Of a DNA stretch of 34,603 nt, positions 21,114 to 29,892 are shown in pieces. Both the position numbers and the translations under genes were made by a program. The notes under the pieces are model-generated. The model saw only the letters and a program-made list of their open reading frames with translations, was not told the DNA's origin and did not search any database. This stretch comes from a bacterium (GTDB taxonomy: Bacteria; Bacillota_I; Bacilli_A; RF39; UBA660), in the NCBI GenBank assembly GCA_019423565.1, contig JAHZBE010000013.1, forward strand, positions 1 to 34,603. The letters are read 5' to 3'. The stretch's first letter is position 1. Each line of letters opens with the position of its first letter.

Positions 21114-21166
21114 GTTAAACACCCCTATAGTAAAATATATATAAATATTATTTTTTTATGATTATT

Positions 21167-21811
21167 TTATTGCCCATTATTTTTTTGTTCTAAATATGTT
21201 AAAGGATTAATATATTTTCCGTCACTTATTACTTCAAATAGTAATCCATTTTCTATTTCTTCACCTAAATTTAGTTTACCACTTTTACCAATTACATCAC
21301 CTTGTTTTAAAAGTTGATCTTTTTTTACATTTACTGTGGATAATCCTTCATAAGTTGTGATTAAATTATTTGAATGTTTTATCTCAACTATATTACCTAA
21401 TACTTCATCTTTTTTTACATCTACAACTGTTCCATCTAATATAGTAACTACATCAAATGCTTCTTTTGATTTATATAATACACCTGAATTTTGCATATAT
21501 GTATCATTATAATATATAAGTGCATTTTGTTTTTCTTCGTCACTTGCATTTGTATCATAGAATTTTTTTGCTATTTCTACATTATCACTTTTAAATGGTT
21601 TTATTGTTACTTCTGTTGGTTCTTCTTTTACAACGGGTACATTGCTTGATATTATACTATTATTAACATATGTATAATTATCATCTGTTTTTGATACTTG
21701 TTTATTTTGAATAGTATCTACTACTGATAAAGATAATACTAATGCTGTAAACGCTAATGCATATACCATTGGCATTACAAATGGTTTTAATTTTCTTTTT
21801 CTTTCTTTCAT
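21167..21811 (-). CDS. spoIIQ: SpoIIQ-type M23-like forespore membrane protein
   Basis: The ATG at 21811 is preferred, with GAGGTG seven bases upstream (a GTG three codons earlier is less likely). About 214 aa: one N-terminal membrane helix (FVMPMVYALAFTALVLSL), a linker, then a LytM-like domain (about 110-205) with GTVVDVKKDEVLGNIVEIKH, YEGLSTVNVKKDQ and GDVIGKSGKLN. The zinc-binding HxxxD and HxH residues of active M23 enzymes are absent, as in SpoIIQ, which is a structural partner of SpoIIIAH across the engulfment space. Its place between spoIID and spoIIID supports the name. Confidence 0.88.
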   Translation of the reverse strand: MKERKRKLKPFVMPMVYALAFTALVLSLSVVDTIQNKQVSKTDDNYTYVNNSIISSNVPVVKEEPTEVTIKPFKSDNVEIAKKFYDTNASDEEKQNALIYYNDTYMQNSGVLYKSKEAFDVVTILDGTVVDVKKDEVLGNIVEIKHSNNLITTYEGLSTVNVKKDQLLKQGDVIGKSGKLNLGEEIENGLLFEVISDGKYINPLTYLEQKNNGQ

Positions 21812-21864
21812 TTTATCCACCTCATTTTAAGTTTGGTAGATTTTTCTTATTTTATACAATTTTT

Positions 21865-22791
21865 TTATAATTTTTGTAAATTTGTACCTTGATAATAATA
21901 TTTAAGTATTTCATCATATGTTTTATGTCTTTTTGCAAGTGCATTTGCGCCATATTGGCTCATTCCAACACCGTGACCAAATCCTTTTGTTGTTATTGTT
22001 ATATTTTCATTATTTTTTTGAATAGTAAAATCATTTGATCTAAGTGATAATCTTTTTTGAAAATCTCTTCCTGTAAAAGCCTTCCCATTTATCATAATAC
22101 TTGATATTCTACCTGACTCTGTTCTTACTATATCAGTTATATTTAATTCATCACTTTTTTCTAAATTTAATTGTTTATAAAAATCATCTAATGATACTAT
22201 TTTTACTGTGGTAAAGTTCTTTGTTTCAGATTCATCAAAACTACTATCTACAACTTTTAAGTATGGTAAATCTTTTCCAAATACATTTTTATTATCTTCT
22301 GTTTTTCCATTACTTGTGGAAAAGAAAAATGCATATATTACTTCATTATTATATGAAACATATTCTCCTTCTGTTTCATTTACACATTCCTTTATTTTTT
22401 TTACATATTCATCATAATTATTACCCCATTTATTTCTTAATTCTTCATCTGTTTGATATACCTGTGATGATGTATCATCTTTTACATCATATTCATAATT
22501 TTTATGGTTTTCTATTTGTTTTAATGCATATGTTCTTGCCGCTACTGCTTGTGCTTTTATTGCTTCTTTTTCAAATGAAACAGGTACTTCTCCTGATACT
22601 ACTCCAACTAAATAATCTTCTAAATTAATTTTTTCCACAGTATTATTTTTTGTTAGAACTCTAACTACTGTTTCATCTTTATTTGAATTAAACCCAGATT
22701 GTATATGTTGCAGTTTATACTCATAAAAAAAACTAGTAATTATAAAAGGTATAAATATAACACTTATTATGATTACTGCTATTTTTTTCAT
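21865..22791 (-). CDS. spoIID: Stage II sporulation protein D (peptidoglycan lytic transglycosylase)
   Basis: The ATG at 22791 has GGGTGA five bases upstream. About 308 aa: an N-terminal membrane helix, then the SpoIID domain with LEDYLVGVVSGEVPVSFE, the signature ALKAQAVAARTYAL-like EAIKAQAVAARTYALKQI containing the catalytic Glu, DVKDDTSSQVYQ and GFGHGVGMSQYGANALA. It cleaves glycan strands denuded of stem peptides during engulfment. The gene comes before spoIIQ and spoIIID, as in Bacillus. Confidence 0.94.
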   Translation of the reverse strand: MKKIAVIIISVIFIPFIITSFFYEYKLQHIQSGFNSNKDETVVRVLTKNNTVEKINLEDYLVGVVSGEVPVSFEKEAIKAQAVAARTYALKQIENHKNYEYDVKDDTSSQVYQTDEELRNKWGNNYDEYVKKIKECVNETEGEYVSYNNEVIYAFFFSTSNGKTEDNKNVFGKDLPYLKVVDSSFDESETKNFTTVKIVSLDDFYKQLNLEKSDELNITDIVRTESGRISSIMINGKAFTGRDFQKRLSLRSNDFTIQKNNENITITTKGFGHGVGMSQYGANALAKRHKTYDEILKYYYQGTNLQKL

Positions 22792-22815
22792 AGTCTTCAC
22801 CCGTTAAAGTATATG

Positions 22816-23253
22816 TTAATTTAATCTTTCATATTCACTAATTTTATTAATTCTTTTTATATGTCTTTCTTCATTACTAAATGGTGTATTTATAAACTCT
22901 TCTATCATTCTTTTTACTTTATCATAATTTACATCACCAGAAAACGCTATTACATTTGCATTATTATCTTTCTTTGTTACTTTTACATCTTTAATAGTTG
23001 TAACTCTTGCACATCTTATTCCTTTTACTTTATTACATGCAATACTTATTCCTATACCTGAACCACATATTGCAATTCCTAAATCTACTTTTTTATTTAT
23101 TATTCCTGTGCATAACTTAAATGCATAATCAGGATAATCCACACTCTTATCTGAATTTGTTCCAAAATCTACAAATTCAATGCCTTTCATATCTTTTATT
23201 ATTTTTTGTTTTAATTCATATCCTCTATGATCTGACGCTATTCCTATTTTCAT
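22816..23253 (-). CDS. rpiB: Ribose-5-phosphate isomerase B
   Basis: The ATG at 23253 is chosen, giving 145 aa, normal length; GGTGA lies just upstream and overlaps the alternative GTG. Opening MKIGIASDHRGYELK binds phosphate; AICGSGIGISIACNKVKGIR holds the catalytic Cys; NANVIAFSGD and ERHIKRINKI complete the RpiB fold. It interconverts ribose 5-phosphate and ribulose 5-phosphate in the pentose phosphate pathway. Some relatives act on other sugars (allose, galactose 6-phosphates), but the Firmicutes context with rpmE fits RpiB. Confidence 0.93.
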   Translation of the reverse strand: MKIGIASDHRGYELKQKIIKDMKGIEFVDFGTNSDKSVDYPDYAFKLCTGIINKKVDLGIAICGSGIGISIACNKVKGIRCARVTTIKDVKVTKKDNNANVIAFSGDVNYDKVKRMIEEFINTPFSNEERHIKRINKISEYERLN

Positions 23254-23288
23254 TTTATTCACCCATTATTATTATAAAACATTAAAAA

Positions 23289-23315
23289 AAAATAAACTAG
23301 TATTTAGCTTATTTT
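23289..23315 (-). terminator. rpmE terminator overlapping the stop codon
   Basis: Arms AAAATAAACTA (23289-23299) and TAGCTTATTTT (23305-23315), one wobble, followed by a long T run on the minus strand. The stem contains the stop codon at 23309-23311. Confidence 0.65.
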
Positions 23316-23521
23316 TCTTCTGATTTAAATCCATATTTAGCATTAAATTTTTCTACATTACCTGCTTTAGATGCTCTTGTTTGTTTTCCAGTATAAAAAG
23401 GATGACATTTAGAACAAACATCTACACGAATTTCTGGTTTTGTTGACTTTGTTGTAAATGTTTCACCACAAGCACAAGTAACTGTAGTATCCATATATTC
23501 AATATTTCCTTGTTTTGCCAT
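23309..23521 (-). CDS. rpmE: Ribosomal protein L31, zinc-binding form
   Basis: The start is the ATG at 23521 (MAKQGNIEYMDTTVTCACG) with AAGGAG about nine bases upstream, giving 70 aa; an earlier ATG would add 13 residues unlike L31. The zinc ligands CxC (TVTCACGETF) and CxxC (DVCSKCHPFYTG) are present, so this is the zinc-containing type. It sits at the 50S-30S bridge. Usual neighbours in Firmicutes are rho, prfA and murA, partly kept here. Confidence 0.95.
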   Translation of the reverse strand: MAKQGNIEYMDTTVTCACGETFTTKSTKPEIRVDVCSKCHPFYTGKQTRASKAGNVEKFNAKYGFKSEEK

Positions 23522-23592
23522 TTTTATTTCTCCTTCCGCCATAACTATTTTTTTAGTCATAGAATTACTAAAATCTTTAATATTATAACAAT

Positions 23593-24312
23593 TTAGCGTT
23601 GTTTATGCAAGTATAATTGATCAATTTTACGATATAATTTATTAAAAATTGCAATATTACCCTCATTTGTTATATAAATATTGTTTCCTTTTGTTAGATA
23701 ATCTTCATTTTTATTTAATACATAAAATAAATTTAAGTAATCTATATCATTTGAATGCATTAATAATTCTAATTTTTCATTTATATATTTATAATATTTA
23801 TCATTATCTTCATTTCCTGTATCATTATATATTCCAAGAAATATTATTTTTCCTTCATTTAAATCTTTTACTTTTTCTATTAATGCTTTAATATCTTTAT
23901 ACACTTCATCTAAATAATTATATATTTCATTATCATTATTTTCATTACTATCAACTTTTGATAGTTTATAATTTATTTCATTGTTTCCTGTATTTATTAT
24001 AAGAACATTTGTCCTTTTTAATATATTTTGTATATATATATTATCTATATTTACATTATTATTAATGTTATTTATCATATCAATTGTTCTTATATTTTTA
24101 TATGTAAATTCTTTTGAATAAAACCCGAAGTTATTTTTTTTTGACAATTCATCATATATTAAATCAGAAAAATTTTTGGATATAATATTATTTGAAAATA
24201 GTTCTTTTTCTCCTATTATTGTATAATTTATTTCTTCTTTATTACTCTTTACATAAGAAATAAATATAATGCCTGTAAAAAACAGAAATATTATTAATAT
24301 TTTCATCTTCAT
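23593..24312 (-). CDS. Membrane-anchored, degenerate SGNH/GDSL hydrolase-like protein
   Basis: 239 aa with an N-terminal signal anchor (ILIIFLFFTGIIFISYV). VLIINTGNNEINYKLS resembles block III of SGNH enzymes (GxND) with changed residues, and GKIIFLGIYND resembles the strand after it. The GDSL catalytic Ser block is not seen: the equivalent stretch reads IIGEKELFSN. The C-terminal DxxH pair is also absent. It looks like a YpmR-type extracellular relative that lost catalysis. It is between murA and rpmE on the same strand and starts after GGGAGTGGG. The family call is from pattern only. Confidence 0.5.
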   Translation of the reverse strand: MKMKILIIFLFFTGIIFISYVKSNKEEINYTIIGEKELFSNNIISKNFSDLIYDELSKKNNFGFYSKEFTYKNIRTIDMINNINNNVNIDNIYIQNILKRTNVLIINTGNNEINYKLSKVDSNENNDNEIYNYLDEVYKDIKALIEKVKDLNEGKIIFLGIYNDTGNEDNDKYYKYINEKLELLMHSNDIDYLNLFYVLNKNEDYLTKGNNIYITNEGNIAIFNKLYRKIDQLYLHKQR

Positions 24313-24343
24313 ATACCCACTCCCTAGTATTACTACTAGTAAA

Positions 24344-25600
24344 TTATATTTGAGTTAGTTCTATTTTAGCACCTAAAGATGTAAGTTTTTCTGTTATATG
24401 TTCATATCCTCTTAATATATAATCTGCATTATTTATTGTTGTTGTTCCTTCTGCGATAAGGGCTGCGAGTACAAGTGATGCACCCGCTCTTAAATCTGTT
24501 GCATTTACTGTTTTTCCTCTTAATTTTGTAGGTCCAAATATATATCCTTTATTACTATTTATCTCAACATTTGCACCCATCTTTTTTATTTCATATAAAT
24601 TTTGAAATCTATTTTCATATATAGTTTCTTCTATTACACTTCTACCTTCTGCTGTAGTCATAAGTGAAGACATTATCTGCTGCATATCTGTCGGAAAACC
24701 TGGATATACTTGTGTTTTTATTTTTACAGCTTTTAGCTTATTTTTATTTGATACATATATTGATTCATCCTCTATTTTTAAATCTACGCCCATTTCTAAT
24801 AGTTTTTGTGTCAACGCTTCTAAGTGTTCTGGTATTATATTTTCTACTACAAGGCTCTTACACGCACATGCACCTATCATTATATATGTTCCTGCTTCTA
24901 TTCTATCTGGTATAACTTCATGTACTGATGAATGCATATTTTTAACACCTTTTATTCTTATAGTACTTGTTCCTGCACCTGTTATTTTTGCTCCCATACT
25001 GTTTAAAAACATTGCTATATTTACTATTTCTGGTTCTCTTGCAGCATTATCTATTATTGTTGTTCCTTCTGCTTTTACTGCTGCAAACATTATATTTATA
25101 GTTGCACCTACACTTGCAAAATCTAAATATATATTACTTCCTTTTAATTCTTCAGCACTAATAATTATATTATTTTCGTCATATTCAATTTTTGCGCCTA
25201 GACTTTCAAATCCTTTTAAATGTAAATCTATAGGTCTAGATCCAATACTACATCCTCCTGGATATGAAACTACTGCTTTTTTATATTTTCCTAGAAGAGC
25301 TCCCATAAAATAATATGACGCTCTTAATTTATTAGACATTTCTTCTATAATTTCTCTATTTTGCATTTGTTTTGTATCTATTCTATATGATTCTTCTTCA
25401 TAATTGTCAACTTTTGCACCTAAATAATTTAATATATCTACTAATGCATCTACATCTGATATATCTGGTACATTATGTAATGTAACTGTATCATCACATA
25501 ATATTGTTGCAGGAAGTAATGCTACCGCACTATTTTTGGCGCCACTTATTTTTACTTTTCCTTCAAGTTCTTTTCCTCCATGTATTTTTAAAACTTTCAT
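24344..25600 (-). CDS. murA: UDP-N-acetylglucosamine 1-carboxyvinyltransferase
   Basis: 418 aa, full length. It adds the enolpyruvyl group of phosphoenolpyruvate to UDP-GlcNAc, the first committed step of peptidoglycan synthesis. ISGAKNSAVALLPATIL has Lys22-Asn23 of the substrate site; the catalytic Cys117 lies in SYPGGCSIGSRPIDLHL, so the protein should be fosfomycin-sensitive. FPTDMQQIMSS and the C-terminal DLRAGASLVLAALIAEG match the family. ATG with AGGAGG upstream. Bacilli often have two murA genes; this one is near spoIID and rpmE like murAA. Confidence 0.96.
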   Translation of the reverse strand: MKVLKIHGGKELEGKVKISGAKNSAVALLPATILCDDTVTLHNVPDISDVDALVDILNYLGAKVDNYEEESYRIDTKQMQNREIIEEMSNKLRASYYFMGALLGKYKKAVVSYPGGCSIGSRPIDLHLKGFESLGAKIEYDENNIIISAEELKGSNIYLDFASVGATINIMFAAVKAEGTTIIDNAAREPEIVNIAMFLNSMGAKITGAGTSTIRIKGVKNMHSSVHEVIPDRIEAGTYIMIGACACKSLVVENIIPEHLEALTQKLLEMGVDLKIEDESIYVSNKNKLKAVKIKTQVYPGFPTDMQQIMSSLMTTAEGRSVIEETIYENRFQNLYEIKKMGANVEINSNKGYIFGPTKLRGKTVNATDLRAGASLVLAALIAEGTTTINNADYILRGYEHITEKLTSLGAKIELTQI

Positions 25601-25657
25601 ATTTACCTCCTATATCTAATATATGTCGTATTAATATTTTAGCATACTTTTAAATAA

Positions 25658-25683
25658 AAAGATAATCAAAATTGATTATCTTT
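25658..25683 (-). terminator. Terminator of the lipoprotein pair, touching the stop codon
   Basis: Perfect 11-base arms AAAGATAATCA (25658-25668) and TGATTATCTTT (25673-25683) with a 4-base loop, T-rich after it on the minus strand. The stem ends at the last base of the stop codon of the gene at 25683. Confidence 0.8.
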
Positions 25684-26663
25684 TAATTTGAATATGAATA
25701 AGTTTTTGGTGAACTACCTTGAGTTCTTTCGTATACATCTTTTATAATTAATGCAAGTTCTGAACAACTTGTTTCAATATATTTTCCTTGTTCACTTTGA
25801 GCTAGTAATTTTCTTAATTTTTCTCCATCTGAAAATGCAACGTCATCAGTTCCAGTATAATCATATACTACATTTCCTTCTTCATCTACATTAGCAGTAA
25901 CATTTGAAATTAAATATATAGTAAACCCTTCTGTTGACTCCATTTCTGGTTGATTAACTGAAACTGAATTTAAAATTCCAATTATATTTTTTTCATATTC
26001 ACTTGCAAGCATTCTTGTTGAATGTGTTAAAAATTGATTATTCATAATTGAATTATTTTTTCTATATTGTATTGCTTCATAGTCAACTAGTTTTGCAGCA
26101 TTTTGATTTGCAAGTTGTCTATCTTCTTCTGTACCAGTAGTGTATGCATTATAAACTTCATCACGTAAATTTTCAGTTCTAATCATAAATTCTTTTAATT
26201 CATCATTATCATTAGAAACTAATTCTGATACTCTTGGTTGAGCATAAACTTTTTTATCTGCATCATTTCCAAAAAAACTACTATTAATATTAAGCATCAT
26301 ATTATCTGATAAAATCATTTGATTTATTAATGCATATGAGCTTCTTACATCATCTGGAGATATATTGTCAAAATCTGAATTAAGAATTTTTGTTAACGTT
26401 TCTATATTTTGTTCTGATACATTTATTGAGTCATAAAATTCTTTATACTTATTATACGATGCATTTGCAACTTCTTGGTATACAGAGCTTTCATCGTCAA
26501 TTTTTTCTAAAGATGTTACCTCAGTTGTTGTCATTTCTGATGTATTAGTTTTAGTATTTGAACCGCATCCTGTAATACTACTTGTAACAAACATACTACC
26601 TAATGTTAGTAATGCCAACTTCTTCTTTAATTGTAATTTTATTTGTTCTGACTTTTTTTCCAT
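25683..26663 (-). CDS. Lipoprotein of unknown function
   Basis: 326 aa. A positively charged N-terminus and hydrophobic stretch lead to lipobox SITGC with Cys33, so it is a membrane-attached lipoprotein. A Thr/Ser-rich linker (NTSEMTTTEVTSLEK) follows, then a mostly helical domain (about 60-300) with acidic and Asn-rich segments and no family motif I can name. The start has AAGGAGG eight bases upstream. It lies 14 bases after another lipoprotein gene, so the two are one operon. The linkers of the two proteins are alike (SSTEVTTEE in the partner), which suggests shared origin or export. Confidence 0.7.
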   Translation of the reverse strand: MEKKSEQIKLQLKKKLALLTLGSMFVTSSITGCGSNTKTNTSEMTTTEVTSLEKIDDESSVYQEVANASYNKYKEFYDSINVSEQNIETLTKILNSDFDNISPDDVRSSYALINQMILSDNMMLNINSSFFGNDADKKVYAQPRVSELVSNDNDELKEFMIRTENLRDEVYNAYTTGTEEDRQLANQNAAKLVDYEAIQYRKNNSIMNNQFLTHSTRMLASEYEKNIIGILNSVSVNQPEMESTEGFTIYLISNVTANVDEEGNVVYDYTGTDDVAFSDGEKLRKLLAQSEQGKYIETSCSELALIIKDVYERTQGSSPKTYSYSN

Positions 26664-26677
26664 CTACAAAACCTCCT

Positions 26678-27430
26678 TTATATATTTTTTTTAGTATTTG
26701 AATAAGTTAATGTATAGCTTGATGCTTTATTTAAACTTGCATTTTGATAAATAATCATTAACATATTTTTATACGCAATATATTTATATTTTTGATTTGA
26801 ATTAGAACTTTCTTCAATTATTCCTGGATCATAGCTTGTATCTGGCTCTTCTTGATTGTTTTGTTTTTCATCATCTTCTATTACACCTGGATCATAACTT
26901 GTATCTGGTTCCTCTGTTCTATCTTCAAATTCTTCTTTTTCTATAGGATCTTGTTTTTTATCATCTTTTTTATCTTCATCTATTGGTAATTCATTCTCTT
27001 CATGATACTCTGGTGTTTTTTCAGGAATTATTTCAGTACTTTCTTTACCTTCAGGTTTTTTTGGTAAATTTACATTTGGTATTTCTCTTTCTGTTTTTTG
27101 ATCTTTTGGAGTACCTGTACTACCTTGACCTGGAACTGGAGTGCCTGTTTTACCATTTTCTTTTTGATATGAATCGAACGTTTCACCATTTCCTTTATAT
27201 TCAAGGTTTTTATATGATTCATCCACATTTATATCATCATTATTAAAATTATTGTTTGATGTTGTTGATTTTTCTTCTGTAGTTACTTCAGTAGAAGATA
27301 TAATAACATTATTTTCTTCTTTCTTGTTTTTTTCACCACACCCAATTAAACCATTTAGTGCACTTATTGTGACACCTACTAATAATATTTTTTTAAATGT
27401 TCTCTTTTTAATTTTTTTATTGTTAGACAT
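26678..27430 (-). CDS. Proline/glutamate-rich lipoprotein with short repeats
   Basis: 250 aa. Lipobox GLIGC with Cys31 follows a basic start and hydrophobic helix. The mature part is largely low-complexity: Lys, Glu, Pro, Asp, with EEPDTSYDPGVIE and EEPDTSYDPGIIE as a near-exact repeat near the C-terminal third, and a Gly/Pro patch (TGTPVPGQGSTG). This looks like a flexible spacer crossing the wall. The end (IAYKNMLMIIYQNASLNKAS) is more ordinary. No enzyme motif. ATG with GAGGGGA upstream. It forms an operon with the lipoprotein at 25683-26663. Confidence 0.7.
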   Translation of the reverse strand: MSNNKKIKKRTFKKILLVGVTISALNGLIGCGEKNKKEENNVIISSTEVTTEEKSTTSNNNFNNDDINVDESYKNLEYKGNGETFDSYQKENGKTGTPVPGQGSTGTPKDQKTEREIPNVNLPKKPEGKESTEIIPEKTPEYHEENELPIDEDKKDDKKQDPIEKEEFEDRTEEPDTSYDPGVIEDDEKQNNQEEPDTSYDPGIIEESSNSNQKYKYIAYKNMLMIIYQNASLNKASSYTLTYSNTKKNI

Positions 27431-27511
27431 AAAAATCCCCTCTCTTTTGAAATAACGTGCTATATACTAACACAAAAGGGCAATTTTGTCAAATAAATTA
27501 AGCTAATGAAA

Positions 27512-27535
27512 AAAATCAAGAATTATCCTGATTTT
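27512..27535 (-). terminator. spoIIR terminator touching the stop codon
   Basis: Arms AAAATCAAGA (27512-27521) and TCCTGATTTT (27526-27535), one mismatched pair, then a T run on the minus strand. The outer bases overlap the stop codon at 27534-27536. Confidence 0.7.
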
Positions 27536-28067
27536 ATTTAGTATATTTATCAATAATTTCTTTTATAAAAAATGTATATTCTGCATCACTTGTTGTGCTT
27601 TCATCTGCTTCTACTAAACATAATGGTGGGAATAATACACACCACCAGTTATCTCCTTCACCAGTACCTAAAGTTATAACTAATGATTCATACATTCCTT
27701 CTTTATATGTTACACTTTTATATTTCTTTTTTGGAAAATAATTATAACCATAATTTATCTTATAATTTTTATCATATCCTAATTTTTTTAATGTTTCTTT
27801 TGTTAAATTATCTAATAAATCAATATTATCTTTTAATATATTTCTTGTTTCTTCAATTGTTTCTGTTCCTTTTGTTAGTTCAAATATTTTATTTTGTACA
27901 ACATTTTTAAGTTGAACTTTTATATTTTGATCATAAATTGTATTACTATTTGCGATTACCCTAAATCTTATTGCTTCATCTGGTATTATTGTATCCTCTG
28001 CTTTAACACTTGTAAAAACATATATCATAGATATTATTGCTAGTATTAAAATTATATACTTTTTCAT
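27534..28067 (-). CDS. spoIIR: Stage II sporulation protein R
   Basis: 177 aa with an N-terminal signal peptide (ILILAIISMIYVFTSVKA). PDEAIRFRVIANSNTIYDQ and GEGDNWWCVLFPPLCLVEA are SpoIIR hallmarks. Made in the forespore under sigma F, SpoIIR is secreted and triggers SpoIIGA to process pro-sigma E in the mother cell. ATG with AAGGATGA upstream. It follows prmC by about 45 bases, the same prfA-prmC-spoIIR order as in Bacillus. Confidence 0.93.
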   Translation of the reverse strand: MKKYIILILAIISMIYVFTSVKAEDTIIPDEAIRFRVIANSNTIYDQNIKVQLKNVVQNKIFELTKGTETIEETRNILKDNIDLLDNLTKETLKKLGYDKNYKINYGYNYFPKKKYKSVTYKEGMYESLVITLGTGEGDNWWCVLFPPLCLVEADESTTSDAEYTFFIKEIIDKYTK

Positions 28068-28112
28068 AAAAAAATCATCCTTTCACTCTATGTATGGACG
28101 ATTATTTTAAAT

Positions 28113-28829
28113 TTATTCAAAATTATGTATAAAAATCATTCTATCTCTTTTTTCTAAGTCTTTTTTTACTATTACTTTTGGATTATTCAAATATTTATAT
28201 GCATATGATGTAACACTTTCTGCTTCACTTTCACCTATTTCAAAGCATATTAAATATTTATCTTTTAATATATTTTTAGCATTCTTTATTATTTCTTCAT
28301 AAAAATATAATCCATTGTTATCCGCAAATAATGCCAAATGTGGTTCATTATTATATACTATATCCATTATTTTCTCATCCTTAGAAATATAAGGTGGATT
28401 ACTTATTATACAATCAAATTTTTTATTTATTCCTTTATAAATATCTGTATTTACAAAATTAATATCTGCATTATTTTCTTTTGCATTAGATAAAGCAACT
28501 TCTAATGCATCACTTGATATATCACTAGCAGTTATATTTATATTTTCTAATTCTTTTTTTAGGGCAATACTAATGCATCCAGATCCAGTTCCTACTTCTA
28601 ATATATCTACTGGTAAACTAAAATATTTTTTTATATATTTTATAGTATTTTCAACAAGTTCCTCAGTTTCAAATCTTGGGATTAAAACTCTTTTATCAAC
28701 ATTTATTTTATATCCAAAAAAGTCTACATTACCAACTATATATTGAACAGGTTCACCCATTTCTAATCTTTTTATTGCATTATTAATATCCCCATTATAA
28801 TATCTTTTTAAATATTCTATATCTGTCAT
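28113..28829 (-). CDS. prmC: Peptide chain release factor glutamine methyltransferase
   Basis: 238 aa, about 40 residues shorter at the N-terminus than usual, so the substrate-binding helical domain is reduced. VDILEVGTGSGCISIALKKEL is the SAM-binding loop, DISSDALEVALSNA the next strand, and DCIISNPPYISKDE the NPPY catalytic motif. It methylates the Gln of the GGQ motif in RF1/RF2. The start overlaps the prfA stop by one base (TAATG), so the enzyme is made together with its substrate. Confidence 0.93.
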   Translation of the reverse strand: MTDIEYLKRYYNGDINNAIKRLEMGEPVQYIVGNVDFFGYKINVDKRVLIPRFETEELVENTIKYIKKYFSLPVDILEVGTGSGCISIALKKELENINITASDISSDALEVALSNAKENNADINFVNTDIYKGINKKFDCIISNPPYISKDEKIMDIVYNNEPHLALFADNNGLYFYEEIIKNAKNILKDKYLICFEIGESEAESVTSYAYKYLNNPKVIVKKDLEKRDRMIFIHNFE

Positions 28830-29884
28830 TATTCTCCTGCAAGTTTTCTTCTTTGGTCTTCATTAATTAGAGCTTCTATTATTTCATCTAATTTACCTTG
28901 CATAATTCTATCTAACTGCATTATTGTTAAATTAATTCTATGATCAGTTACTCTATTTTGTGGATAGTTATATGTTCTTATTTTTTCTGCTCTATCTCCT
29001 GTACCAATTTTACTTCTTCTTTCGTCTTCTATTTCAGCATTTTGTTTCTTTTGTAAATCTTCATATATTTTACTTTTTAATACTTTCATAGCTTGTTCTT
29101 TATTTTTAAGCTGACTTCTTTCATTTTGACAAGTTACAACTGTATTTGTTGGTAAATATGTTATTCTAACTGCACTATCTGTTGTATTTACTCCTTGTCC
29201 TCCTGCACCACTACTTCTATATACGTCTACTCTTATATCACTATCTTTTATTTCTATATCTATATCTTCTACTTCTGGAAGTACTGCAACTGTCGCAGTT
29301 GATGTATGAACTCTTCCTTGTGATTCTGTACTTGGAACTCTTTGAACTCTATGTGTTCCTGATTCATATTTAAGTTTTGAATATACATTATCTCCCTTAA
29401 CCATGAATTCTATTTGTGAATATCCACCACTTGTTCCTTCCACAGCATTTATTATTTCTATTTTCCATCCCATATTTTCTGCATATCTACTATACATTTC
29501 AAATAAGTCTCCTGCAAAAAGATTTGCTTCATCCCCACCTGCAGCACCTCTTATTTCAACTATAGTATTTTTGTCATCGTTAGGATCTTTTGGAAGTAAT
29601 AGTACTTCAAGTTCTTTTTCTAAATTTTCTTTTTCTGTTTCAAGTCTTGATATTTCTTCTTTTGCAAATGCAGCCATTTCTTTATCATCTAGCATTTCTT
29701 TTGCATCGTTAATATCACTAACAACTTTTTTATATTCTTTATATTTTTCAATAATATCTGCAAGTGATGCTTGTTCTTTAGATAGTGAAGTCATCTTTTT
29801 TACATCACTTAAAACTTCTGGTTTACTAAGTTCTTCTGTTAAACTATTGTACTTTTCTAAAGTTGCTTCTAATCTATCTATCAT
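28829..29884 (-). CDS. prfA: Peptide chain release factor 1
   Basis: 351 aa, full length. It recognises UAA and UAG in the ribosomal A site and triggers peptide release. RVPSTESQGRVHTSTATVAV has the codon-recognition tripeptide as PST (184-186; usually PAT, PxT kept). SSGAGGQGVNTTDSAVRIT has the catalytic GGQ (228-230). The start follows the rpoE stop by only eight bases. Part of the rpoE-prfA-prmC run. Confidence 0.96.
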   Translation of the reverse strand: MIDRLEATLEKYNSLTEELSKPEVLSDVKKMTSLSKEQASLADIIEKYKEYKKVVSDINDAKEMLDDKEMAAFAKEEISRLETEKENLEKELEVLLLPKDPNDDKNTIVEIRGAAGGDEANLFAGDLFEMYSRYAENMGWKIEIINAVEGTSGGYSQIEFMVKGDNVYSKLKYESGTHRVQRVPSTESQGRVHTSTATVAVLPEVEDIDIEIKDSDIRVDVYRSSGAGGQGVNTTDSAVRITYLPTNTVVTCQNERSQLKNKEQAMKVLKSKIYEDLQKKQNAEIEDERRSKIGTGDRAEKIRTYNYPQNRVTDHRINLTIMQLDRIMQGKLDEIIEALINEDQRRKLAGE

Positions 29885-29892
29885 TTTTTCAC

